Shown here piece by piece: positions 33,815 through 43,334 of a DNA stretch of 64,000 bases. The notes below the pieces were generated by a model. That model saw only the letters and a list, made by a program, of their open reading frames with translations, was not told the origin of the DNA and did not search any database. This DNA comes from Granulicella mallensis MP5ACTX8. GTDB lineage: Bacteria > Acidobacteriota > Terriglobia > Terriglobales > Acidobacteriaceae. Position numbers and translations under genes: made by a program. The stretch covers positions 1,550,001-1,614,000 of the forward strand of contig NC_016631.1 of the NCBI RefSeq assembly GCF_000178955.2. The letters run 5' to 3'. Every line of letters begins with the position of its first letter. Position 1 is the stretch's first letter.

Positions 33815-35397
33815 TTCGCACCTCCATTGCCAGCCGCGACGGGTGTTGCGGTAGGCGCCTGGAAGTCGATGCGTGCGCTGGTGCGGTTGTTCTCGACGAA
33901 CGTCTTGTTCGCGACGCGGCGGATGTCGGCTTTGGTGACGGCGTCGATCTTCGCCAGCTCCTGGAACATCACGCGCCAGTCGCCGAAGCTCGTCTGATAC
34001 TGGGCAAGCTGCGAAGCGAGGCCGGCGTTGTCTCCGAGACCGCGCAGCAGGTCGGCGCGTGCGCGTGTCTTGAAGCGTTCGAGTTCGGCATCGCTGACGT
34101 CGGTGGTCTTCAAAGTATCGAGTTCCTTGTGGATCGCCGTGCGCAGTTCATCCGAGGTGTGGCCGCGCTGGGGAAGGGCATAGAAGGCGAACAGGCCGGG
34201 AAACTTGTTGCCGGGGAAGCCGCTGAAGCCCTCTGCCACCAGCGCAATCTTCTGGTCGCGAACCAGGCTGCGATAAAGGCGCGAGGTGCGGCCGTTGGAG
34301 AAGATGTCGGTGATGGCGTCGTAGACCGAGTCGTCGGGGTCGCGGTAGTCCGGCTTGTGGTAGCCCTCGAGATAGATGGGCTGTGTCGCCTCGCGCAGAA
34401 CCACGGTGCGCTCGGCATGTTGCGGCGGCTCGATGGTGGTCAGCGGCTCAGGCTTGGGACCAGCGGGGATGCGGCCAAAGTAGCGTTCCAGCATGGGCAA
34501 CGCGGTCTTGGTGTCGAAGTCGCCTACTACGGCTACTACGATGTTTGACGGAACGTAGTACTTGCTATGAAACGCGGCGGCTTCGGTCGCGGTGACCTGG
34601 GTGATGTCGCTCTCCCAGCCGACGCCCGGGCGGCCGTAGGGATGCGCCATGTAGGCTGCGGCGAGGAACTCCTCGATGAGACGGCCTTGAGAAGAGGAGT
34701 CGATGCGCATGCGGCGCTCTTCGTTGACGACGTCGCGCTCCTTGTAGAACTCGCGCGCCACCGGCCAGCCGATGCGGCCGGACTCCAGGTAGGCCCAGAG
34801 TTCGAGACGATTGGACGGCATGCTCCAGAAGTACTGCGTGGAGTCTTCGGCGGTTGAGGCGTTCAGTCCGACGGCGCCGTTCTCTTCGGCGATCTCGGAG
34901 AATTGATTGGGGATGACATAGGTTTGCGCGGTCTTTACCGCGTCTTCAAAGGCCTGGTGCAGGCTTGCGAGGCGCGCTTTGTCCTGGCCTACAGGCTTGC
35001 GAAATTCGGCGTCGTAGGCGGCATAGGCTTGTTCTACCTTGTCGAGAGCGGCTTTTTCGGCGGGATAGTCAGTGGTGCCGACCTCCGTGGTTCCTTTGAA
35101 GGCGATGTGCTCGAACATGTGCGCGAGGCCGCTCTGTCCGCCGGGATCGTCGGCGGAGCCGGCGTCGACCAGTGTGTAAAAGCTGAAGACCGGTGCCTCG
35201 TGGCGCTCGCTTAGTACGAGAGTCAGGCCGTTGGGAAGCACCTTGACTGTCGTGTGGCTTTCCATCTGCTGCTCGTACTTGTCCTGGGCCTTGAGTCCTG
35301 GAAGGAACAGCAGGGTCACTGCGGCGAGAGTTGCTGTGCGTAAGACCTTGCTGCGCCATGGCTGGAGCTCGTGCGGGCGGAGTGCAGACGTAACCAT
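33811..35397 (-). CDS. Catalytic M16-family zinc metallopeptidase
   Basis: 528 residues. A hydrophobic signal segment lies at about 20-36 (RTATLAAVTLLFLPGLKAQ). The zinc motif is H93-M-F-E96-H97 in GLAHMFEHIAFKGT, with the distal Glu expected in the NEER segment (DVVNEERRMRID). A second M16 domain follows at about 240-420 (IVVAVVGDFDTKTALPML). It is probably periplasmic. It is followed immediately by the non-catalytic M16 gene (four-base overlap), so the two should form one protease complex. Confidence 0.92.
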   Translation of the reverse strand: MVTSALRPHELQPWRSKVLRTATLAAVTLLFLPGLKAQDKYEQQMESHTTVKVLPNGLTLVLSERHEAPVFSFYTLVDAGSADDPGGQSGLAHMFEHIAFKGTTEVGTTDYPAEKAALDKVEQAYAAYDAEFRKPVGQDKARLASLHQAFEDAVKTAQTYVIPNQFSEIAEENGAVGLNASTAEDSTQYFWSMPSNRLELWAYLESGRIGWPVAREFYKERDVVNEERRMRIDSSSQGRLIEEFLAAAYMAHPYGRPGVGWESDITQVTATEAAAFHSKYYVPSNIVVAVVGDFDTKTALPMLERYFGRIPAGPKPEPLTTIEPPQHAERTVVLREATQPIYLEGYHKPDYRDPDDSVYDAITDIFSNGRTSRLYRSLVRDQKIALVAEGFSGFPGNKFPGLFAFYALPQRGHTSDELRTAIHKELDTLKTTDVSDAELERFKTRARADLLRGLGDNAGLASQLAQYQTSFGDWRVMFQELAKIDAVTKADIRRVANKTFVENNRTSARIDFQAPTATPVAAGNGGAK

Positions 35398-35513
35398 CGA
35401 ACCTCTTCCTCGAGATAGAACGCTTTGTGCGTTCTGTTATCGGCGATTCTATTCATATGTCGGGGGATACACCAACTGGGGGTGTGAGAGGCAGATTGAT
35501 CGCCTGTCTTGAA

Positions 35514-35543
35514 GGGGCAGGGCTTCAGCTGAAGCCCTGCCCC
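35514..35543. repeat. Perfect 30-base palindrome (R1 family)
   Basis: GGGGCAGGGCTTCAG is followed at once by its exact reverse complement, with no loop base. It is flanked by TTGAA on the left and TTCAAAG on the right, as in other R1 copies. It lies between the start of the M16 operon and the end of ppk. Confidence 0.85.
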
Positions 35544-35551
35544 TTCAAAGC

Positions 35552-35578
35552 GAAAGCCTGAGCTTTGCTCAGGCTTTC
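35552..35578 (-). terminator. Terminator downstream of ppk
   Basis: GAAAGCCTGAG and CTCAGGCTTTC form a perfect 11-bp stem around CTTTG, 38 bases after the ppk stop in the direction of transcription. Confidence 0.7.
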
Positions 35579-35615
35579 AACGTAGGACATCATTCGGATG
35601 TACTGCACAAATTTC

Positions 35616-37862
35616 TTACGAGCGTGCTCTCTTCGGGGACGCTTCGGTTGCGGCAGGCAGGGCTGTCGGCAGATCGGAGGCCTCCTGCCGGTTTTCGCCG
35701 GAGTCCGAGGCGGTTGCGTGTTCCATGAACCAGTCCTGCGCGCTGATGCGTTTGCCGCTGCCGGTTGCGCGGATGTAGGTTCCATCGGGCTGCATCAGAC
35801 GTGCCTTCACGTCATCCTTCAGGTAGGTTTCGAGGATCTCCTTGCGGAGCCTGTGCTTGCCGTTTTCATCGACGATGGGGAAGACGACCTCGCAACGCTC
35901 GTAGAGGTTACGCGGCATCCAGTCGGCGCTGCCGGCATAGACCTCTTCGTGGCCTCCGTTGGCAAACCAGAAGATGCGGCTGTGCTCAAGGAAACGGCCG
36001 ATGATGGAGCGCACGCGAATCCGCTCGCTCAGGCCGGGAACGCCGGGACGCAGAGCACACATGCCGCGTACGATCAGGTCGATTTCAACCCCGGCCTGCG
36101 ACGCCGAGTAGAGAGCTTCGATCGTCTTGGTGTCGAGCAGGGCATTCATCTTGGCGATGATGTGCGCCTTGTGTCCCTTGCGGGCATGAGCCTCTTCGCG
36201 GGCGATCAAGGCGAGCATGTCGTCGGCCAGCGTAACGGGAGCGACGAGCAGCGGGCGGTAGGTCTCGTGGCTGGCTTCCCAGTTGGCGGTCAGGTAACGG
36301 AATACGCGCTGCATGGCTTCGGTCAGTTCGGGCCGCGCCGTCAGCAGGCTGATGTCGGTGTAGAAGCGCGCGGTGACGGGGTTGTAGTTGCCGGTGCCGA
36401 GATGCGCGTAGCTGCGCACGACGCCATCGGGATCGCGCCGCCACAGCAAGGCCAGCTTGCAGTGCGTCTTGAGGCCGTAGATGCCGTGGAAGACCTGCAC
36501 GCCGGCGTCTTCGAGCTCGCGCGCCCAGCGGATGTTGGAGGCCTCGTCGAAGCGGGCCATCAGCTCGACGACTACCGTTACGTCCTTGCTCTGCGCGGCT
36601 TCGGTGAGAGCGCGGAACATCGAGGAGTCGGCGCTGGTGCGGTAGAGCGTCTGCTTCATCGAGATGACGCGTGGATCGTTGGTGCCTGCGGCGATGAACG
36701 CCTCGACCGTGTTGTAGCTGTCGTAGGGGTGGTGCAGCAGGATGTCACGCTTGCGCAGCTCGTCGAAGACGTCACGGGCTTTGGGCCCGAGCTGGAGCCG
36801 CCGCCCGTGGAACTCGGGGAACTTGAAGTCGGAGGTCTTGATCTCCTTGTAGAGATTCATCAGGCGGTTGATGTTGACGGGAGCCTGGGTGCGGAAGACC
36901 TGCCACTCCTCGAGCTCGAAGTTGATGCGCAGCCGCTCGGCGATCACATCCGCCGCGGTGGCGTCGATCTCCATGCGCACGACGTCGCCCTTGCGGCGAT
37001 TGTGGAGCTCGGCGGCTACGCTCTCCAACACCGACCGGGCTTCTTCTTCCTGCATGTAGAGATTGCTGTTGCGCGTGACACGGAACGCTGCCCGCCCCAG
37101 GACCTCGTAGCCGCGGAACATGCGCTCGGAGTGCGCTTCGATCAGTTCATCGAGCAGTAGGTAGTTGCGCTGGCCATCGCGTTCCGGCAGTACTACCAGG
37201 TCGGGCAGGGAGCGCGGAATGGTGATGACGCCGAGGACCTTGGGGCTGCGAACTCCGACGCGGTTCTTGCGCTTGTGACGCAGCAGCAGCGCGAGGCAGA
37301 GCGCTTTGTTGAGCACACGCGGAAAGGGATGCGAGGGGTCCAGCGTGACGGGAGTGAGCAGGGGATCGACCTGATCGTGGAAGAAGCGCGCGGCGAAGAG
37401 GCGGTCCTCTTCGGTCATGTCTTTCCATTTCACGAGGTGAATATTAGCGGCTTCAAGCGCCGGAGCCAGGCGCTCGGTCCAGCACTGGTCCTGGTCGGTG
37501 GCGAAGCGGTGCAGCCAGTCGCGCAGGCGGTCCATGCGCGCGTCCGAGGTGAGGCCGCCTTCGTCCGGCTTCTGGGGGAGGCCGAGGTCTTCTTCCATCT
37601 GCTGCAGGATGCCGGCGACCCGGATCTCGAGGAACTCGTCGAGATTGCTGGCGGTGATGGCGAGAAACTTCAGGCGCTCCAGCAGCGGATTGGTGGCGTC
37701 ATCGGCCTCTTCCAGTACGCGGCGGTTGAACAGCAGCCAGCTCTCATCGCGGTTGATGTAGCGACTGGGCGTCTTTGAAACATCGGCGGCTGGTGAAATC
37801 GGTTGTTCCACTGACTTCCTCACGCTTACTTGCTTTTTGGCGACTTTTTTCTGCTGGGCCAT
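35616..37862 (-). CDS. ppk1: Polyphosphate kinase 1
   Basis: 748 residues. It makes polyphosphate from ATP and reverses the reaction, usually at the inner membrane. Domain order is N-terminal (SRYINRDESWLLFNRRVLEE), head, C1 (HHPYDSYNTVEAFIAAG) and C2. The phosphorylated His487 is in RSYAHLGTGNYN. The start MAQQKKVAKKQ at 37862 gives a basic N-terminal extension of about 35 residues before the conserved core; another in-frame start is 37898. The C-terminus also carries a short basic tail (AATEASPKRARS). Confidence 0.96.
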   Translation of the reverse strand: MAQQKKVAKKQVSVRKSVEQPISPAADVSKTPSRYINRDESWLLFNRRVLEEADDATNPLLERLKFLAITASNLDEFLEIRVAGILQQMEEDLGLPQKPDEGGLTSDARMDRLRDWLHRFATDQDQCWTERLAPALEAANIHLVKWKDMTEEDRLFAARFFHDQVDPLLTPVTLDPSHPFPRVLNKALCLALLLRHKRKNRVGVRSPKVLGVITIPRSLPDLVVLPERDGQRNYLLLDELIEAHSERMFRGYEVLGRAAFRVTRNSNLYMQEEEARSVLESVAAELHNRRKGDVVRMEIDATAADVIAERLRINFELEEWQVFRTQAPVNINRLMNLYKEIKTSDFKFPEFHGRRLQLGPKARDVFDELRKRDILLHHPYDSYNTVEAFIAAGTNDPRVISMKQTLYRTSADSSMFRALTEAAQSKDVTVVVELMARFDEASNIRWARELEDAGVQVFHGIYGLKTHCKLALLWRRDPDGVVRSYAHLGTGNYNPVTARFYTDISLLTARPELTEAMQRVFRYLTANWEASHETYRPLLVAPVTLADDMLALIAREEAHARKGHKAHIIAKMNALLDTKTIEALYSASQAGVEIDLIVRGMCALRPGVPGLSERIRVRSIIGRFLEHSRIFWFANGGHEEVYAGSADWMPRNLYERCEVVFPIVDENGKHRLRKEILETYLKDDVKARLMQPDGTYIRATGSGKRISAQDWFMEHATASDSGENRQEASDLPTALPAATEASPKRARS

Positions 37863-38203
37863 GTGTTGGATCAGGGTAGCGCACTCCGGTGATGGCAAAT
37901 GTTAATAGTGGTTTGCAGTTGGGGGAAACGAGCCAATGGGGTGAAGGGCCCCGACCCATTACAGGGGATGAAGCCTTCTCCAGGCCTTTGGTTTGGGCTG
38001 GTATAAGTCCGCTCCTTCGACGCTGTATTTTCGCGTGTTGCTGTGGGATTGCCGCCTTTCCTATCCCTGCAAGTCCTGGCCAACGCTTACAGGACTGCGT
38101 AGTGAAGCGCCAATCCACAAGACGAGAAGCGACGCTTACAGGTATCTTGGAGACCAAGGGAACATTAGTTCCGGGTTACTGCGTCTTTCAAGGAGAAATC
38201 TCA
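37863..38203. other. Intergenic stretch between divergent ppk1 and the repeat protein
   Basis: 341 bases without a supported gene. It must hold promoters for ppk1 (minus) and the 11-mer-repeat gene (plus). AAGGAG at 38190-38195 is the SD of the latter. I see no clear dyad or -35/-10 pair. Confidence 0.4.
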
Positions 38204-38557
38204 ATGACAAGAATTACGATCGCCGGAGTTGCTTTAACTGCCGCCCTTTCGCTCGGTCTCGCTCAGGCACAGACGGTTGGACAGGACCTGAAAGATGCCG
38301 GTCACGATACGGCTCACGCCACCAAGTCGGTAGCGCACGATACCGCCCACGGAACCAAGGTCGCCGCGCGGGATACCGAGCATGGCACGAAGGTAGCTGC
38401 GCACGACACCGCTCATGGGACCAGGGTCGCGACACACAAGACCGTTCGCGTTACCAAGAAGGGCGCCCACAAGACCGCCGAGGGTACACGCACGGTGGCC
38501 CACAAGGTTGAAGGCAAGCCGGATACGCATGTCGAAGAGCATCACGACACGCACTAA
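38204..38557 (+). CDS. Secreted 11-residue-repeat protein, His/Thr/Lys rich
   Basis: 117 residues. A signal peptide (1-23, ALTAALSLGLAQAQ) is followed by six tandem 11-residue units of the form HDTAHGTKVAA (about 34-99), with ends diverging to HKTAEGTRTVA, then a His-rich tail (HVEEHHDTH). The unit length and pattern recall group 3 LEA and other amphipathic 11-mer helices. The DNA repeats are diverged at third positions, so selection on the protein is likely. SD AAGGAG lies eight bases upstream. No family is recognised; stress protection, metal binding or polyphosphate contact would all be guesses. Confidence 0.78.
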   Translation: MTRITIAGVALTAALSLGLAQAQTVGQDLKDAGHDTAHATKSVAHDTAHGTKVAARDTEHGTKVAAHDTAHGTRVATHKTVRVTKKGAHKTAEGTRTVAHKVEGKPDTHVEEHHDTH

Positions 38558-38578
38558 GCTTGGGCAAGACGACCAAAG

Positions 38579-38640
38579 AGCGGGAGGAAGCAGATTCACT
38601 CGCTACGCTCGGAATGACAACCAGAAAAGCAAAAGCAAAA
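38579..38640. repeat. R2 repeat copy
   Basis: GCGGGAGGAAGCAGATTCAC, CGCTACGCTCGGAATGACAA, then CCAGAAAAGCAAAAGCAAAAGC; a nearly full-length R2 unit leading straight into the terminator at 38648. Confidence 0.8.
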
Positions 38641-38647
38641 GCTGAGA

Positions 38648-38682
38648 GACAAAGGCCGTTCCGATTGGAGCGGCCTTTGTCT
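38648..38682. terminator. Bidirectional terminator
   Basis: GACAAAGGCCGTTCC and GGAGCGGCCTTTGTC pair (one mismatch) around GATT, followed by TTTGTG. It separates the convergent repeat-protein and mmsA genes. Confidence 0.85.
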
Positions 38683-38700
38683 TTGTGTGCAAGAGAGTAG

Positions 38701-40257
38701 CTATCCGAGCGTAGGCATCGTTGTGTCGACGCCGGTGCGGATGCCTGTTGGCCAGCGTGCTGTCACAGTCTTGATGCGGGTGTAGAAACGTACGCCCTCG
38801 GGACCGTGCACTGCGTGGTCGCCGAAGAGAGAACGCTTCCATCCGCCGAAGCTGTGGAAGGCCATCGGCACGGGGATCGGCACGTTGATGCCGACCATGC
38901 CCGCCTGCACACGCCGTGCGAAGTCGCGGGCAGTGTCGCCGTCGCGAGTGAACAGGGCTGTGCCGTTACCGAACTCGTGATCGTTGATGAGCTGCAGCGC
39001 TGTCTCGAAGTTGTTGACGCGTACTACGCCCAACACCGGCCCGAAGATCTCTTCCTTGTAGATCCGCATCTCCGGCTTGACGTGATCGAAGAGGCAGGCC
39101 CCGAGGAAGAAGCCGTCGCCCTGGGGCAGTGCGCCCTGGCGTCCATCGACGACGAGCTCCGCGCCTTCGGTGGTGCCGAGTTCGACGTAGGTTGTCACCT
39201 TGTCGAGATGGTTTTTTGTTACAAGCGGACCTAGGTCCGCCTCGCCCGTCGATGCGTCTTGTGCGCCATCGCCCACGCGCAGATTGGAGATACGAGTCTT
39301 GAGCTTTTCGATCAGCGTGTCGGCGGTCTGGTGGCCGACGGTTACGGCAATGCTGATCGCCATGCAGCGCTCGCCCGCCGAGCCATAGGCTGCACCGGCG
39401 AGGGCGTCGGCCGCCTGGTCGAGATCGGCATCGGGCATCACGATCATGTGGTTCTTCGCCCCGCCGAGGGCCTGCACGCGCTTGCCGTGCTTTGTGCCTT
39501 CACGATAGACGTACTCCGCGATAGGCGTAGAGCCGACGAAGCTGACGGCTTGAATCGTGGGGTGAGCGAGAATCGCGTCGACCGCGGATTTGTCTCCGTG
39601 CACGACGTTGAAGACACCATCGGGAAGACCGGCTTCCTTGAGCATCTCGGCAAGAAGGATTGAGGCACTGGGGTCGCGTTCGCTGGGCTTCAGCACGAAG
39701 GTGTTGCCGCAGGCCAGAGCGATGGGGAACATCCACATGGGCACCATCGCGGGGAAGTTGAAGGGGGTAATGCCGGCGACGACGCCGAGCGGTTGCCGCA
39801 TCGACCAGCTATCGATTCCGGTGCCAACCTGCTCGGTGAACTCGCCCTTGAGAAGCTGCGGAATGCCGGTAGCGAATTCGACGACTTCGAGACCGCGCGT
39901 GGCCTCGCCTTTAGCGTCGGAGAAGACCTTGCCGTGCTCGCGATTGAGAAGGGCGGCTACTTCGTCGAGGCGGCGCTCGTAGATCTCGCGGAAGCGGAAG
40001 AGCACGCGGGCGCGGCGCAGCGGCGGAGACGAAGACCACTCTGGAAAGGCGGCAGCAGCGGCCTGCACAGCTTTGTCGACCTCGGCATTGGAGGCGAGGG
40101 GAACGTGGGCCTGCACCTTGCCGGAGGCGGGGTGGTACACGTCGGCGAAACGGCCTGACGTTCCGCGAACGGCAGTGCCGGAGATCCAGTGGGTGATCTC
40201 GCGAATGTCGATGGTGGAAGACCTGGTCGGGAGGGGCGATGCGATGGCGGCGGACAT
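38701..40257 (-). CDS. mmsA: CoA-acylating methylmalonate-semialdehyde dehydrogenase
   Basis: 518 residues of the aldehyde dehydrogenase superfamily. It oxidises (methyl)malonate semialdehyde to propionyl- or acetyl-CoA with NAD and CoA in valine and inositol catabolism. Diagnostic features are the catalytic Cys298 in [51 protein letters not shown] and [20 protein letters not shown]. The ATG at 40257 has GGAGAA upstream; codons further out are not conserved. Monocistronic, with no valine- or inositol-degradation genes nearby. Confidence 0.93.
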   Translation of the reverse strand: MSAAIASPLPTRSSTIDIREITHWISGTAVRGTSGRFADVYHPASGKVQAHVPLASNAEVDKAVQAAAAAFPEWSSSPPLRRARVLFRFREIYERRLDEVAALLNREHGKVFSDAKGEATRGLEVVEFATGIPQLLKGEFTEQVGTGIDSWSMRQPLGVVAGITPFNFPAMVPMWMFPIALACGNTFVLKPSERDPSASILLAEMLKEAGLPDGVFNVVHGDKSAVDAILAHPTIQAVSFVGSTPIAEYVYREGTKHGKRVQALGGAKNHMIVMPDADLDQAADALAGAAYGSAGERCMAISIAVTVGHQTADTLIEKLKTRISNLRVGDGAQDASTGEADLGPLVTKNHLDKVTTYVELGTTEGAELVVDGRQGALPQGDGFFLGACLFDHVKPEMRIYKEEIFGPVLGVVRVNNFETALQLINDHEFGNGTALFTRDGDTARDFARRVQAGMVGINVPIPVPMAFHSFGGWKRSLFGDHAVHGPEGVRFYTRIKTVTARWPTGIRTGVDTTMPTLG

Positions 40258-40334
40258 GGGGTTCTCCTTGCGGGAAGAAACCAACATCGTAACAGGTGGA
40301 GGTTTCTTTGGAGTTCTGTGGGGTGGTGGGCACC

Positions 40335-40529
40335 TTTGCTTTTCTGGTTGTCATTCCGAGCGCAGCGAGGAACCTGCTGTCTCCCGCTCTTCGCTCGTAC
40401 CTCCCAGAAACCTACAGGCTAGAACTGAAACAACTACGCTGGAGGGTAACGTTTGTGGCATCGCCAACGAAAAACGGGAGACAGCAGGTTCGCTCGCTGC
40501 GCTCGGAATGACAACCAGAACAGCAAAAG
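40335..40529. repeat. Inverted pair of R2 repeats
   Basis: Left arm 40335-40386 (TTTGCTTTTCTGGTTGTCAT, then TCCGAGCGCAGCGAGGAACC) is the reverse complement of right arm 40475-40529 (GGAGACAGCAGGTTCGCTCG, then CTGCGCTCGGAATGACAACC), with about 90 bases between. It fills the gap between mmsA and ligD and could fold into one large cruciform. Confidence 0.85.
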
Positions 40530-40561
40530 CAACAACAACGGTTTTGCTGGTTTGTAAAACC

Positions 40562-43327
40562 TCATGCCTGCTCAAAACTTGCAGGATCGAGCTTCTGACG
40601 AGTCGTCAGCATCGCCTTCCATGGATCGTTGCGGAGTCGCGAGCGCCATTCGTCGAAGTTCTTGACGGAGTACACGGGACGCTCCGGGAGCTTCAACGCG
40701 GACCACGGTAAGGGCAGCGAAACATGCGCTCCCGCACGGGCGCGTGGCGAGTAGGGAGCGACTGCGGTTGCCCCGCGTTCATTGCGCAGATAGTCGAGAT
40801 AGATCTTTCCCTTGCGCGCGGACTTGGTCATCTTCGTTAGATAAAGCGTGGGATTCTCTCTTTCCATGCTCTCGACGAACTTGTGAGCCAGCGCTTTGAG
40901 CTGTGGCCAATCTAACTCGGGCTGGATGGGAGCGACGACGTGTAATCCTTTGCCGCCGGTGGTCTTTAGAAAGCTTTCCAGGCCTGCTTTCTTCAAGCGT
41001 TTGCGGACCTCCGCTGCTGCGTCGCAGAGCGTCGACCATGGCAGCGATTCATCTGGATCGAGGTCGAAGATCAGCCGGTCAGGATGTTCGAGATCGTCGT
41101 TGCGCGAACCCCACGGATGCACTTCCAGCACGCCCATCTGTGCCAGGTTGATGAGCGCTTCCGTTGTGTTGAGTGTGATGTAGGGCTCCGGCTCTCCGGT
41201 CTTTTTATTCGGGACGTCGATGCCTCCGACACCCGGCGGCAGCATGTGATTGACGTGCTTTTGGAAGAAACAGGGTTTGCCCGTGCCCTCAGGACAGCGC
41301 ACAAGGCTGAGAGGCCGGTCGGCGATGTGCGGCAACATGTGCTCGGCGACGCCCTGGTAGAACGCGGATAGGTCCGCCTTGGTGAGGCCGCTCTCAGCGT
41401 CGAGGATCTTGTCCGGATGGGTGAGACGTATCGAACCTGTTGTTGCCGTTTTCGTCGCTGTCTTGGCGGCGATGGGTACGGCTGCTCGATGCGTGGCTAC
41501 TACGGGTGCAGTTTTCGCTGGACGCTTCGATGTTCCTTTGGGCTGAGGTGCGACGGTTGCTTCTTCCCGTTGAACTTCCTTAGCGGGTTTGTCTTCGCGC
41601 AATCCAAGAAATGCGGCTTGACGCACGAGATTGTCCGCCGTCCAGGTGGCAAACCGGACCTGCGCAACGAGCTTAGGTTTCACCCAGATAGCATCTCTGC
41701 GCCCATCTACGGGAACTCGGGCGAAGGGCATGGACCTGTTTTCTAAATCACCAAGTTGTTTGCGTAACGTGCGTCTTGTCTTTTGTGTAAAGCCTGTGCC
41801 CGTGCGGCCTGAATAGATTAGTTTGCCGTCGCGGTAGTAGCCCAGGAGAAGGGAGCCGATGCGGTCCGGGCCTTCGGAGGAGAGTGTATAGCCACCGATA
41901 ACGAACTCCTGTTCGCGAAGGCATTTGGACTTGAGCCACTCCCCGCTGCGGCCGGAGGAGTATGTCGAAGCGCCCCACTTGGAGATGATGCCTTCTGCAT
42001 GAAGCTCGCAGGCCTGGTGGAACATGGATTCGCCGCCGGTCTCGATGTGCTCGCTCAGGTGAACTGAGCCGATGCCTTCGCCAAGAATCTCCGCTAGCAG
42101 AGCTTTGCGTTCGCGCAGGCTCAGACCTCGGGTGTTGCGGCCGTTGAGGTGCAGCAGGTCGAAGCAGAAGTAGGTCAGAGGATGCTTCTCTCCATCCTGA
42201 AATGAGGCCTGCAGATTGGCGAAGCTGGTGGTGCCGTTTTCACTGACCACGACCACCTCTCCGTCGAGTGTTGCGTTCTCGGCGGGCAGCTTCGTGATGT
42301 CCTTCGCGATAGCGGGCATGCGGTGGGTCCAATCGAGACCCTTGCGTGTGAGCAGCTGAACGTCACTGCCAGATTTGCGCGCCTGGATGCGATAGCCGTC
42401 GAGCTTCAGCTCATGCAGCCAGCCCTCTTTCCCGGGAGGTCCTGTAGCCTCGAGTGCGAGCTGCGGCGAAAGAAATGCGGGTTGCGTCTCCCTGGGTAGA
42501 TCTTTGAGCGCAGCGTCATTCTTTGCCTTCGGCGATCTCGGGGATTGCGCCTTTTTTTCTGGTGCAGCGGGTTTCTGTCTGTGCCAGGCCTTGCCGCGTG
42601 CGGTGTCCTTGGAGTTCCAAACGTGGTCTTCCTGTCCTGCGATCTGATCCAGTGTGCGGCCAGTCACGGCGGAGTCGGGCGCTTCGTCGGTGATGGAGGG
42701 ATCGTCCTTGCCGCGTTCGAACTCGTCGTGCTCCTTGATGAGCAGCCAGTTCGGCTTGCGCTCGTTGGCGGCTTTGCCACCCATGCGCACGAGCGTCCAC
42801 TTGCCCGTCATCTTTGTGCCATGCATCACGAACTTCAGACTGCCTTCGCGCAGACCGGCATCGACGTCCTCGTGCCCGGGCTGCGGCTCCCACGTGCCCT
42901 GATCCCACACCATGACGGTGCCGCCGCCGTATTGCCCTTTGGGGATGATGCCCTCGAAGCCACCGTACTCCATCGGATGGTCTTCTACCTGGACCGCGAG
43001 CCGGCGGTCGCCGGTGAAGTAGCTGGGGCCCTTCGCGACCGCCCAGCTCTTCAGCACGCCGTTCCAGCCGAGGCGGAAGTCGTAGTGCAGGTGGCTCGCA
43101 GCGTGCTTTTGAATCACGAACGGAAGGCCGGAGGCTTTGGCTTTCGTAGATTTGCCTTTGCCGCTGGGTTCGGCTGTGACCTTGAAGTCACGCATCTCGC
43201 GATAACGCGCAAGCTGTTCATCGACGGCATCCGCAGCCGAGGCGTGTGTTTTGTGCGGGGTCCTCTTAGCGGCTGTTTTTTTGCTGGCTGGCTTCCGCGA
43301 CACGGCTTTTTTTGTTGGCGCCATCAC
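40562..43327 (-). CDS. ligD: Multifunctional DNA ligase LigD (NHEJ)
   Basis: 921 residues with all three LigD activities. An N-terminal Lys/Ala-rich tail precedes the 3'-phosphoesterase domain (about 65-190: HASHLHYDFRLGWNGVLKSW, EDHPMEYGGFEG). The ATP-dependent ligase domain (about 285-560) has the adenylated Lys308 in ELKLDGYR. A Lys/Ala/Thr linker leads to the C-terminal primase-polymerase domain (about 640-900) with catalytic D755-L-D757 (FDLDPDES). Order PE-ligase-polymerase is the Pseudomonas-type arrangement. It is seven bases after ku on the same strand, forming the usual repair pair. Confidence 0.97.
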   Translation of the reverse strand: MMAPTKKAVSRKPASKKTAAKRTPHKTHASAADAVDEQLARYREMRDFKVTAEPSGKGKSTKAKASGLPFVIQKHAASHLHYDFRLGWNGVLKSWAVAKGPSYFTGDRRLAVQVEDHPMEYGGFEGIIPKGQYGGGTVMVWDQGTWEPQPGHEDVDAGLREGSLKFVMHGTKMTGKWTLVRMGGKAANERKPNWLLIKEHDEFERGKDDPSITDEAPDSAVTGRTLDQIAGQEDHVWNSKDTARGKAWHRQKPAAPEKKAQSPRSPKAKNDAALKDLPRETQPAFLSPQLALEATGPPGKEGWLHELKLDGYRIQARKSGSDVQLLTRKGLDWTHRMPAIAKDITKLPAENATLDGEVVVVSENGTTSFANLQASFQDGEKHPLTYFCFDLLHLNGRNTRGLSLRERKALLAEILGEGIGSVHLSEHIETGGESMFHQACELHAEGIISKWGASTYSSGRSGEWLKSKCLREQEFVIGGYTLSSEGPDRIGSLLLGYYRDGKLIYSGRTGTGFTQKTRRTLRKQLGDLENRSMPFARVPVDGRRDAIWVKPKLVAQVRFATWTADNLVRQAAFLGLREDKPAKEVQREEATVAPQPKGTSKRPAKTAPVVATHRAAVPIAAKTATKTATTGSIRLTHPDKILDAESGLTKADLSAFYQGVAEHMLPHIADRPLSLVRCPEGTGKPCFFQKHVNHMLPPGVGGIDVPNKKTGEPEPYITLNTTEALINLAQMGVLEVHPWGSRNDDLEHPDRLIFDLDPDESLPWSTLCDAAAEVRKRLKKAGLESFLKTTGGKGLHVVAPIQPELDWPQLKALAHKFVESMERENPTLYLTKMTKSARKGKIYLDYLRNERGATAVAPYSPRARAGAHVSLPLPWSALKLPERPVYSVKNFDEWRSRLRNDPWKAMLTTRQKLDPASFEQA

Positions 43328-43334
43328 GAGCCTC

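Noticed and set aside
35598..37160. 520-codon open frame antisense to ppk1
   Set aside because: ppk1 is intact and full length on the other strand; this frame is a by-product of GC-rich third positions.
40335..40529. CRISPR-like repeat arrangement
   Set aside because: Only two copies in inverted orientation; there are no regular spacers and no cas genes.
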